Positions 34,264-44,132 of a stretch of DNA of 64,000 bases are shown piece by piece (position 1 is the first letter of the stretch; every line of letters starts with the position of its first letter). Source of the DNA: Malus domestica (taxonomy: Eukaryota > Streptophyta > Magnoliopsida > Rosales > Rosaceae); NCBI RefSeq assembly GCF_042453785.1, contig NC_091673.1, positions 8,887,001-8,951,000 on the forward strand, given 5' to 3'. The notes under the pieces were generated by a model that was given only the letters and a program-made list of their open reading frames with translations, was not told the origin of the DNA and searched no databases. A program made the position numbers and the translations under genes.

Positions 34264-34938
34264 ATGTCTGGCCCCTCCGACCGTCGTTTTGACTTGAACC
34301 TTGTTGAAGAGGCAGCCCCGCCTTCTCCAGACAACATATGGCGCCCATCCTTCGTCTCCCCTACTGGTCCTCTTACCGTTGGGGATTCCGTGATGAAGAA
34401 TGAAATGACCGCTGCGGTAGTGGCCAGGAACCTTCTCACTCCCAAAGATAACAGACTACTTTCCAAACGGTCTGATGAGTTGGCTGTTAAGGATTCTCTG
34501 GCTCTCAGTGTTCAGTGTGCAGGTTCTGTGTCTAATATGGCCCAACGCCTATTTGCTCGAACCCGCCAAGTTGAATCATTGGCGGCTGAAGTGATGAGTC
34601 TCAAACAGGAGATTAGAGGGCTCAAGCATGAGAATAAACAGTTGCACCGGCTCGCACATGACTATGCTACAAACATGAAGAGGAAGCTTGACCAGATGAA
34701 GGAATCTGACGGTCAGGTTTTACTTGATCATCAGAGATTTGTGGGTTTGTTCCAAAGGCATTTATTGCCTTCGTCTTCTGGGGCTGTACCGCGTAATGAA
34801 GCTCCAAATGATCAACCTCTGATGCCTCTTCCTTCTAGGGTTTTGTCCAGTACTGAGGCTCCGAATGATCCTCCTCCGGTGCCTTCTCTTTCTGGGGCTC
34901 TACCGCCTGCTGAGACTTCTCCTAAGCAACCTTTGTGA
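34264..34938 (+). CDS. Orphan coiled-coil ORF of a non-autonomous element (224 residues)
   Basis: The frame is intact from ATG at 34264 (MSGPSDRRFDLNLVEEAAPP) to TGA at 34936-34938. Residues about 90-145 look like a coiled coil, with heptad hydrophobics in 'VESLAAEVMSLKQEIRGLKH'. The C-terminal third is Pro/Ser-rich with an imperfect ~25-residue repeat ('NEAPNDQP...', 'TEAPNDPP...'). There is no nuclease, polymerase or DNA-binding motif. From memory, near-identical hypothetical proteins are abundant in apple/pear annotations, which fits a transposon-borne family. Function is unknown. AATAAA-like signals follow at 35007-35020. An unspliced start about 10 bases further upstream is not supported, as it lacks ATG. 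Confidence 0.65.
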   Translation: MSGPSDRRFDLNLVEEAAPPSPDNIWRPSFVSPTGPLTVGDSVMKNEMTAAVVARNLLTPKDNRLLSKRSDELAVKDSLALSVQCAGSVSNMAQRLFARTRQVESLAAEVMSLKQEIRGLKHENKQLHRLAHDYATNMKRKLDQMKESDGQVLLDHQRFVGLFQRHLLPSSSGAVPRNEAPNDQPLMPLPSRVLSSTEAPNDPPPVPSLSGALPPAETSPKQPL

Positions 34939-35194
34939 AGGCTCCCTCTTGTTTGTTTATTTTGACTCAAGTATATGTACATATTTGTAACTTATCGGGG
35001 ATATCAATAAATAAATAAGCTTTCCTTCATTTCAACGTATTGTGTTAAATACACCAAAGCCTTCTTCGCTAAGTTCTTTGAATTTTCTTTTGTTGAAGCT
35101 TGTACGTTGAAGCTTTGTGAGTGGAGCATATAGGTTGAGGTAGTGTTCCCTTAATTTCCCGAGTGAGGAAAACTTCTTGGTTGGAGACTTGGAA

Positions 35195-35951
35195 AATCCA
35201 AGTCACTGAGTGGGATCGGCTATATGAATCTTAGAACGCCATTGTGTTCTGTCCTGTGTCATGTCCTCCGTTAGATCCAAGTACTCTAAGTCTTTTCTTA
35301 GGGTCTCTTCCAAAGTTTTCCTAGGTCTTCCTCTGCCCCTTCGGCCCTGAACCTCTGTCCCATAGTCGCATCTTCTAATCGGAGCGTCAGTAGGCCTTCT
35401 TTGCACATGTCCAAACCACCGTAACCGATTTTCTCTCATCTTTCCTTCAATTTCGGCTACTCCTACTTTACCCCGGATATCCTCATTCCTAATCTTATCC
35501 TTTCTCGTGTGCCCACACATCCAACGAAGCATCCTCATCTCCGCTACACCCATTTTGTGTACGTGTTGATGCTTCACCGCCCAACATTCTGTGCCATACA
35601 GCATCGCCGGCCTTATTGCCGTCCTATAAAATTTTCCCTTGAGCTTCAGTGGCATACGGCGGTCACACAACACGCCGGATGCACTCTTCAACTTCATCCA
35701 TCCAGCTTGTATTCTATGGTTGAGATCTCCATCTAATTCTCCGTTCTTTTGCAAGATAGATCCTAGGTAACGAAAACGGTCGCTCTTTGGTATTTCTTGA
35801 TCTCCGATCCTCACCCCTAACTCGTTTTGGCCTCCATTTGCACTGAACTTGCACTCCATATATTCTGTCTTTGATCGGCTTAGGCGAAGACCTTTAGATT
35901 CCAACACTTCTCTCCAAAGGTTAAGCTTTGCATTTACCCCTTCCTGCAATT
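35195..35951 (-). mobile_element. RTE-type LINE 3' fragment, copy 2 (open frame kept)
   Basis: A 248-codon frame (35203-35949) encodes the C-terminal reverse-transcriptase region of an RTE LINE: '[20 protein letters not shown]', '[20 protein letters not shown]', '[19 protein letters not shown]', '[20 protein letters not shown]' and '[10 protein letters not shown]'. The palm domain and endonuclease are missing because of 5' truncation. The 3' simple-repeat tail is absent here, so both ends are cut. It is not the other half of copy 1, because the two overlap in sequence. Confidence 0.82.
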
Positions 35952-37091
35952 TTAAAATTTACATCCCATTAAAAATAGAACTCATATTTATTCTTTTAAA
36001 ATATAAAATAGAATATATGAAAATCATTGCAAATGTTTGAGCACGTATGACTACTACACTTCATATTCCAAAGATAATCATTTGTTGGGAAATCAGGAGT
36101 CCCCCAAACCAACCATGCATGCATGCAAAATAAACGGTATGTGCTTATTGTATGGGGTTTTAGGGGAAGCGTTCAAAACATTTATAAGTGTAGCACTTCA
36201 TTGAGCATTTGGGGGCGCATGTCGACATTTGGTGGCAATGTTGTCGAGGTCTGTCAACATCCGCTGAGCTCTATGTACCGATATTTTCCGAGCAAGCACT
36301 TCATGGAACACTTTTCGAACACAATTTGGTTTCATATTATAGTCCTGTTATAGCTAAGGTCCCTAGAGAACCTTACAAGCTACTTTTAAGTCATCTGTAA
36401 GGTTTCGAGACCCAACCAGTCGGTCCCTTATACTAGATATATCCTTTGGTTATACGCTCCCTGTCGTTTATTTACATTTGAATACATATCTCGAATGCAT
36501 AAATTAACACTCTTAACGTAAGTTTAGAGCTACAAACGCTTTAGAACACAGTCAAACCTTGAACCCTAAACATAGACAAAAGCCAGGAATATGGTTAGCA
36601 TTGCCTCGTCAGCAAAGAAATGCTAATTAAATTTGCCGATTTGGGAATATTTTGGATTTGCATGACCACTGTAGACTTGGACCAAAAATGCAATTCCATA
36701 GTTAGGCCAAAATAGAAAATACTAAATGAAGTTAAGTAAAGTTGTTGTTTGAAAAGTTCAAATTGTCCTCACAAATAAAGATATCTTCGAAACACGTAAG
36801 ATAAACACGACAAACGAAATATGAATTAGCATATTCTTTTGGAATATGAATAATTTAGAAATTCTGCGAATTTTACGTTCTTTCAATAAACACAAGGAAA
36901 TATCTCAAAACAAAATTAGTTGGCAATTGGGATTTGTCTGTTTTTTTAAGTTTTTGAACCTTCTTAAATACCGCCATCACTGTCCAAACGTGTCCCAAGC
37001 TTCTGTGTTCTCCAAAACCGAGTGTCAATTTTTCTTAGTGTCCTCATTTTTCTTGAATTCCCAAAGCTTGCATTTTTGCAAGAAAAAATCA
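35952..37091. other. Intergenic region and GDPD promoter/leader
   Basis: No gene is supported at 35952-36800. The last few hundred bases before 37092 are the presumptive promoter and 5' UTR of the GDPD gene. Confidence 0.5.
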
Positions 37092-38927
37092 ATGGCTCTC
37101 AAGGCCGTTCATGCCTCCGACGTTCCGAACCTCGACCAAGTCACAGAAAGTGCCGCCGCATTGGCCGTATATTCGCCGTGGTTGGCTCAAGGTGGGTGTT
37201 TAGATCAAATTACTTGGAATCCAAGAAACAAAAACAAAATGGAATCTGATTTTTGGAATTGGGTTTTTGTGTATAGGTGTGAAAGATGAAGGTGAGGAAA
37301 CGAAATGGGGATACAAATGGCCAAAGTTCGTCGTGATGGGACACAGAGGCAGCGGGATGAACATGTTGCAGTCTTCTGATGCAAAGCTTAAATCCATCAA
37401 AGAGAACTCCATTCTCTCTTTCAATGCCGCCACTCAGTTCCCGATCGATTTCGTCGAGTTCGACGTTCAGGTGAGCATCATCTTTGTGGTTTTATAGGGA
37501 CCAAGAAGAAAACATTTGATCGAAATCACAATCTTTGTTAAGAAAAACAGAATCTTGTTGTGCAAGGTTTTATATTACATTCTGATTTGAGGGTACTAAT
37601 TGTTCTGCTTCTTTTCTTTCTTTCTTTCTTTTCGTTTCCATTTCTTGGTTTTACAATTAGGGAAAATTGTAAGCAAAAGCTACTTTTGTAGGTGACCAAA
37701 GACGACTGTCCGGTCATTTTTCATGACAACTTTATTGGCGCCGAGGACAAGGTTAGTTCGGAATTGTTATCAAACGGACCCTTGAATTCCTTGGTTTTTA
37801 TTTTCCTGCTGAATATTGATGTTAATTGTAATTTTGTTTCAGGGTGTTTTCAAGGAGGAAAGGGTTACAGACATTACTCTGCTAGAATTTCTCTCCTACG
37901 GACCCCAGAGAGAGGGCGGAAAGGTATCACAAATGGTGATTTATCCGATTCCAAATCGTTAAAATGTATGTGGATGTTTTGTTAACAAGTCTATTTTTTT
38001 TCATTCGCTCAAATGCAGGTGGGGAGGCCTTTGGTCAGAAAAATAAAAGACGGGAGAATTTTCGACTGGAAGGTAGAACAGGATGACTCCCTATGCACAT
38101 TGCAGGAGGTGTTCGAGAAAGTTGACCGTTCCAAGGGTTTTAACATTGAGTTGAAGTTCGATGATCAGATTGTCTACAAAGAAGAAAAGCTCGAACATGT
38201 TCTTCAAGTAATTTTGCAGGTAAGGATGCCTAATTTGTTTAGCATGTTCTACAGAACATTGTGATCAATGTTGTTTTAGGCACATAATATATACTAAGAG
38301 TTTTTTAAACAGGTGGTAATTAAGTATGCCAAGGACAGGCCGATCCTGTTTTCGAGCTTTCAGCCTGATGCTGCATTGCTGATGAGAAAAATGCAGACGA
38401 CATATCCTGTAAGATCACATTCTAAACCTTCTGTTGAAGCCATGTTGAACAAATTTCAATGACTTGGTTTCTGATGCTGCGATGTATGCAAACCAGGTTT
38501 ATTTCCTCACAAACGGAGGGTCTGAAATTTACACCGACATTCGAAGGAATTCGCTGGAAGAGGCCATGAAGTTGTGTTCGGGAGGTGGTTTGCAAGGAAT
38601 TGTATCAGAAGTAAAAGCTATCTTGAGAAATCCAGGGGTAGTGACCAAGATTAAACAGGCCAAACTCTGCATTATAACCTATGGACAATTAAAGTAAGCT
38701 ATCATTTTTGTTTCCTAAAAGCACTTTTGAGATCAGAAACACTTATCCGACTAATAATACGATCATATGGTTTGTGGACTTGCAGCAATGTGCCAGACGC
38801 TGTTTACATGCAACTTCTAATGGGGGTTGAGGGAGTGATTGTTGACCTTGTTCGAGAGATCACAGAAGCGGTTTCCGACTCCCGAATTCTTGTCAAAGAA
38901 GCAGGAACTTGGAACTTTCTTTCGTAG
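37092..38927 (+). CDS. GDPD1: Glycerophosphodiester phosphodiesterase (GDPD1/2/3 type)
   Basis: There are eight exons: 37092-37191, 37277-37470, 37692-37751, 37843-37923, 38019-38219, 38313-38408, 38497-38693 and 38786-38927. Phase is consistent and the product is 356 residues. GDPDs hydrolyse glycerophosphodiesters to glycerol-3-phosphate plus an alcohol, aiding phospholipid turnover and phosphate recycling. Active-site residues are visible: His56-Arg57 (MGHRGSG), Glu94 and Asp96 (VEFDVQ), His109 (IFHDNF), with a later 'FNIELKFD'. The start MALKAVHASDVPNLD is the typical plant N-terminus. The last exon ends 'DSRILVKEAGTWNFLS', where relatives have a Leu-rich ELSFLLRLIPE-like tail. Other frames here encode similar residues, suggesting a frameshifted C-terminus. 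Which of GDPD1-3 is the closest relative cannot be settled by eye. Confidence 0.9.
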
Positions 38928-39055
38928 TAGAGCTTATGCCAGAGTAGATACGACGTCGAGGGCTGATCAACGTGGCCAGAACCAGATGCAAAATCTTGTG
39001 TACCGAACCTTAGTTTCTTTTTTTTTTTTTTTTTTTAGTTGTATCCAAATGGTTT

Positions 39056-39218
39056 AGAGGTCGCACTTGGTGCGATGGCAAGTGCCTTCGCCCATGAGCG
39101 GTAGGTCTCGAGTTCGAGACTTGGGAGCAGCCTCTCCATAAAATGGGGGTAAGGCTAGCCGACATTTACCTCTCCCAGACCCTGCGTAAAGCGGGAGCCT
39201 TATGCACTGGGTACGACC
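39056..39218 (+). mobile_element. Au-type SINE with long target duplication
   Basis: A tRNA-like head has A-box GATGGCAAGTGCC and B-box GAGTTCGAGAC. A conserved body follows (GGGGGTAAGGCTAGCCGACA, GCGGGAGCCTTATGCACTGG), ending GGGTACGACCTTTT with a short T tail. These are Au SINE features. A 23-bp perfect duplication (39033-39055 and 39219-39241) flanks it, although its leading T residues may belong partly to tails. The insertion is about 130 bp after the GDPD stop, likely in or near its 3' UTR. Confidence 0.85.
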
Positions 39219-39241
39219 TTTTAGTTGTATCCAAATGGTTT

Positions 39242-40405
39242 CTCAAATGGAAGATGAGTTTCGAGATGAAAATATTATGAACAACGATTTTCAGGAATAT
39301 ATTGTCTTCAATCGTCAATATAGTATTTTGTGTACGGAAGCAAGATCAACACTTTTTGTGGCTTAGGCCTCAGCCCAGTCTTCCCATTTTTTGTTCTATT
39401 GGGCTTTGTTCAGCACCAAAACGAATAAAATAAATAAACGACTATGAGAACACTATTCAATGTAGAAAATAATCACTACAACCTCGATCGAGACACACAG
39501 CTTCGACAAGTCTGTCTACCGGATACTATCGGGAGAGGTCCATGTTGCTTTTTTGCCCGACCACCTATCCCAAAAAAGTTATTTAGGGTGAACCATACAA
39601 GAAATCATTTAGAAGTGTTTTTTTTAAGAAAAAGAGGGTACCGAGAAGGTTTTTGTTTCTTTGTATATAGGGTTTAGCTGAAATCATTTGGAAATGTTTT
39701 TAAAATAGCTAAAAGTACTTTTTTTTTTTTTTTTTTTTAAGTTTTTGGATTTCAAAAGCGTTTGAAGTGTTTCATGCAAGAAGCACATGTTATGTGCTAA
39801 AAGCATTTTAAAAGTACTTCCAACCATTTTAGAAGCATTTCCAAACGAGTTCTAAATGTAGGATGATTCTTTTGAAGTGTAAATAACAATATGTTCTATT
39901 TGGTCTACTGATTAACTATGTATTCAAACCAAAATGACATAATCAAGGCTCATTTCAAGTTTTTAGTTTTTAGTTTCATTCATTCAAAAAACTAAAAACG
40001 AAATTGTTATGAAATGTCTCATTTACCAATAAGCATCATAATTTTAGCATCTTTGTTCTTTCAAATATTACAGTTGAAACCTACTTATCCTAGAAGCCCC
40101 AAAAAATCAGAACAAAGTTAAAAGTGACGATGTAATTTGCTTCTAAACAAGAATATAAATACCTTGTAAATTTCGTGGAATGAGGTCTAAAAAAAGACGC
40201 AACTTTACAATGAAGGTGATATATACACATATCATCAAGTGAACCAATTTGCCCACATGCCCAAAGACACCCATCTTTTTGTTAGCATTTGATGGGCCTT
40301 TTCAGTAGGAGAGGAAGTTTCTCTCAAGCGTGCACTGTAAAGCATTGATTCGAAAGTTGGCAGTCAAAAGAAGTACTTATACAAAAGCAAGAAAAGTACG
40401 GTTAG
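39242..40405. other. Intergenic region, MITE-like debris
   Basis: Segments such as AAAGTACTTCCAACCATTTT and GAAGCATTTCCAAACGAG near 39810-39850, mirrored by AGAAGTG and AAATGTTTTTAAAA near 39610-39700, suggest a decayed hAT-like MITE. No gene is supported. Confidence 0.4.
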
Positions 40406-40846
40406 GGGGCGTTTGTTTGCCCTCATTAAGTGGGACTGGACTGGATAGGACTAGCTATTAGTCCAATACCGTGTTTGTTCCATGCTGGGACTAACATTAA
40501 TGAGACTAAAGGGGACTAGCATGGACAAAACCCTTCACTAAAAGGTCTTAGCGAGACCCCCCCAATAACCATGGGACTAGCTAAGACTATCCTCTCTCGT
40601 CCTCGTCATGCTCAACAACCACTCCCGATAGACTTCTCGTCATCTCCGGTCACCTAGATCATAATAAAATATTAATAATTTATATATTAAATAATATAAT
40701 ATTAGAATTTGTTATTATCCAGCTTCTTAGTCCAACATTGCACCAAACGCTTCACTAAGTTAGTCCAGCTTAGTCTAGTCTAAGCCAGTCCAACTTAGTC
40801 CTTGAAGCTAGTTCAGTCCGAGATAGTCCGGTACAACAAACGCCCC
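40406..40846. mobile_element. MITE with GGGGCGTTTGTT terminal repeats
   Basis: Perfect 12-bp terminal inverted repeats GGGGCGTTTGTT / AACAAACGCCCC are flanked by GTTAG (40401-40405 and 40847-40851). The inner arms are also complementary in part (GGACTAGC, TAGTCC motifs). The duplication may be read as GTTAG, or as TTA with one extra terminal base as in PIF/Harbinger. It has no coding capacity. Confidence 0.82.
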
Positions 40847-40851
40847 GTTAG

Positions 40852-42008
40852 TGTACGTTATTTTATATGTACAAGCACCAAAAGCAAGTAGACAAATCAG
40901 TGCAACAACATTGTACCAGCTGGTGGCTTCACCATCCCAATCTACCTTTTAAAGACGAGGAAGACTCATAGATGTATTTTAGCTTTATTTTGGCCACCAC
41001 CGTATGATTTACTAGTGTCATGATTCGAACCCAGAATGTACTGTGTGGAATACGAGCCTGAAATTCGTTTCAACCATTGGGCCACCCCCTTATGGTATTT
41101 GCTATGTCTAATTAGGTAATCACGACTCTAAAATTGCAGGTGAGGGATTATCATTGCTATATCAGTATCATCTAATCATGATCATCTCAAAAACTTCGTT
41201 CAACTTTTCTATAATTATATCGTATTAGTATACTATGTAATCATTAGTGTATATTTTAGTATTACTAGTCTACTAGTTTATCTACCGTATAAATCAATTG
41301 GTGATATTCACAAGTAAAAGCTAAAAATCAACCCAACAAAAGCAAAATAGAACTTGTACTTTGTGACCTGCAGTGGATTTGCATGCAGCCCACGTATACT
41401 CTATGGTTGAAACGAAACCCCATGCATGTTTACAAGGCTTCGGTTGTCAAACTTCAACGACGAGCACAATGTCAAAGAAGTCGAAGTTTCGTCTTAAAAT
41501 TGCAATAGCTTAACTTTTCACACTACTTATCTGTTTTATTGTCTTTCTCTTCATGTGATTTTAGTCGCACATAAAATCTAAGATCGGCTCATGATTATCC
41601 TATTAAGTTATATTAATGTGTTCAAGACATCAATTCGACTGACGGCTACTTGTATACAAAGAATGTATGTTGTTGGTAATGTCGTGTTTGCCTATAAGTG
41701 AAGAAAGACAGCTATTAATTCTATCAGGTAGTGTTCTTTTTCCATTAATTTGATGCTTACATCTATGTCTTTGCAGACATTAATCTGATAGCTTGCTTCA
41801 GGCTGGTTGACAAAATATATTTTAGCTTGACAATGAAGAAAACGAGCTGAATCGATCGCTGTGTACGCAATGCATGTGTAACAGGTAATAACCTCTGGAA
41901 GGTATCTACAGCACCAGCATAAACAATAGCTTGGTCAACTTTGAGTCAATGGCAATTTTTTAATTTCTTTGTCCCTAACTGATGAATCCATATTATACCA
42001 TATATTTT
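40852..42008. other. Intergenic region, no gene supported
   Basis: A polymerase III B-box-like GATTCGAACCCAGAATG near 41023 hints at a SINE scrap. Nothing else is recognisable. Confidence 0.45.
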
Positions 42009-42162
42009 AAGGAAAATTAATGAAAAATGCTTAAAAACTTTAAGTTTTAAAGATAATGACAAAATAAAGGGTAAAGTGAATAGTACCAAGATTGACTTTT
42101 TAGTGTAAAAATATGGTTTTTTGTTAAAGTGAACAGTACCGGGAGCTTTTCGTTAAAATTCC
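42009..42162 (-). mobile_element. Short MITE, copy A
   Basis: The minus strand starts GGAATTTTAACGAAAAGCTC and shares with 56053-56210 the blocks TTTTTACACTAAAAAGTCAA and TACTATTCACTTTACCCTTT. The ends are partly complementary (GGAATTTTAACG... / ...CATTAATTTTCC). The family is non-coding. Confidence 0.7.
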
Positions 42163-42199
42163 ATATATTTTGCCCTATTCTTAGTTATAGTTTATTGGT

Positions 42200-43990
42200 T
42201 ATTTTGATAGAAATTTGATACTTTGTTATATATTTTCAATGTAGGACATTTGACATCCTCTAGAGCAAAAAGGGATCAAACGGATGAATTTTGGAGTTAT
42301 TCTAATTGGAGGATGTTCGTGCCCCTTTAAAAATGATTGTATCAAAGTTTCAGATTTTTCTACCAAGCCGTTTGACCGTGGCAATGAAATAAAGGCCCAA
42401 CGTGCAACTTTTCCAGATTGATGTTTTTGGATGTTTTGGGTATTTTGGAGGTCAAGATGGCATATTTTGAGGAAGAGTACTTTTGATGATTTGTAGGGGA
42501 CGTCTCAAGCTTTCATAAGAGACATTTTTGGACCAAATCCGAGTTGATTTGCTCGGTCAAAAGACTATAATTTTATGAGAAGTCTGAATTTTAGTTCAAA
42601 TAGGAAACCTTTTATTTCCTAATTATCTTATTCTATTACGTTTCCTAGTTTTTAGAAGATATTTTCTAGGTAGGATTTTATTCTGTAGTTGTATAAATAA
42701 GGCTATTCAACCATTACACTATATTTGGATAAGGGAAATAAACTTGGAATTTGGATTAAAGACATAATTTATAAATTGACATGCACCAATTCCCTTGTTT
42801 GGATTCATAAATATAGAAATTTAGAATTTCCGCATGAAAAAAAACTTGGAATTTGGGACCTCCAATTCTTAAGTTTAAATTCCATATAAATAGGTGTCAT
42901 TTTCCAATTTCTATGATTGAGAGTTTAAAAACAACAAATTCCGTATTCAATTCCATTGTTCTTTTAGGTTACCCAAACAAGAAAATTCACAAATTCTATA
43001 GAATAAAATTCCATCATTTAAATTTCCGTCATTTTAAAATTCCTTAGTAATCTTAAATTTCTTTATCCAAACATAGTGTTAGAGAAAGGGAGAGGCATCA
43101 ATTTGGAGAACTTAGCTGGGCTTTGACGATTTGTATTTCAATGTGTTTTCTATCATTTTTCTATTTCAATAAAATTCCTTTTGTTTTATGGTTGTTCGTA
43201 ACTAATTCCTATTGCTAGGGCAAAGCCACAAGCCTTAGCATGAATATGTGATTTTATTAATTTGCTTATGAATGGATGCATGCTTGCTTTAAATTATTAA
43301 CCACCGCTATTAAACTATCTAATTGTCTTAGTGATTCGCAACCATTAGGGTTTTTAGACAAGTAATTTGATGCAATTTATGTTGGAACATCACCCTAAAA
43401 TTGAAGAGGGCTTCCAGTGATTAGTAATTGTAAGTTCACTTAAGGTGAACATCACACTCTTAAGGGTTGCATGCTTTTTCAAAGGGTTTTCACAAAACTT
43501 AATGAGTCTTGCATGTTTATATTTGATCTGAACATCACAGACGAGTTGCATGTTAGATATATGTTTTCGCTTGAAAATCATAAGGAAAATATGTATTAGG
43601 AAAACCTAACCTTCAAAGCATGTATGTAGAAATTCATAAGTAATTGGTAAAATTGCATAGGATTGTTAAGGGGACGGCAGAACCCTAGGCTTTTACAAAT
43701 TGATTTTCTTTAAATTGTTCTCTAATTAATTTCTTTAATTGTTTTATTTTAAAATTCGTTTTTATTATATTAAATTCTAAAATCAACATTTTCCAAACTT
43801 TGTTTTAAATAATTGATTAAGAGTTGGTTTTAAACACAAATTATTCATTCAATCCCTATGGAAAACGACATTGCTTGAGCCGTTATACTACGACAACCTT
43901 GTTCTCTTGTAAGTATTTTTAAGTGTTTTTATCCCTACTTTTGTGGATGGTAAAAATTCTATCACTAACCCTTAATTTGTTCTAGATATT
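42200..43990 (+). mobile_element. Probable old LTR fragment, interrupted by a MITE
   Basis: The right part has the style of a Ty3-type plant LTR end: AATCCCTATGGAAAACGACA, then TACTACGACAACCTTG and GTAAGTATTTTTAAGTG. The left part has a promoter-like TGTATAAATAAGGC at 42690. The MITE at 42717-43078 lies inside it. No partner LTR is in the window and the limits are approximate. Confidence 0.35.
42717..43078. mobile_element. MITE with TTA target duplication (PIF/Harbinger-like)
   Basis: Termini CACTATATTTGGATAAGG and CACTATGTTTGGATAAAG (right, reverse complement) are flanked by TTA at 42714-42716 and 43079-43081. The element is 362 bp and non-coding. Confidence 0.8.
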
Positions 43991-44030
43991 CCACTCCCAT
44001 CAGATATTTTTTGTTTACTTATCGTTGCAT

Positions 44031-44132
44031 CACACACACATATATACACTCAAACATGGCTACAACATTATATACACACACATTTACTTGTAGCCATGTT
44101 TGAGTGTGTGTATATATGTGTGTGCGCGCGCG
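44031..44132. repeat. Foldback with ~33-bp arms ending in a CA/TG microsatellite
   Basis: ACACTCAAACATGGCTACA at about 44047 pairs with TGTAGCCATGTTTGAGTGT near 44090. The pairing extends outward through (CA)/(TG) and TATATA runs to (CG)n near 44124. Confidence 0.85.

Larger units (their letters stand above)
31461..35190 (+). mobile_element. Large repeat-rich non-autonomous element (LARD-like) carrying an orphan ORF
   Basis: This block lies between two LINE remnants. It contains duplicated segments (GATATGGGATACTTTTGCTT near 31911, 32067 and 32377; AGATG-GG-ATCTTC-CTGGAAG near 31620 and 32181), three tandem arrays and one intact ORF (34264-34938) followed by AATAAATAAATAAGC. No gag, protease, integrase or reverse transcriptase frame is present. 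I could not identify matching LTRs, so the boundaries are those of the surrounding known sequence and the class is a guess. Confidence 0.5.

Noticed and set aside
30606-35951. A single LINE split in two by insertion of the 31.5-35.2 kb block
   Set aside because: The two LINE pieces overlap in sequence over most of their length, so they are separate copies.
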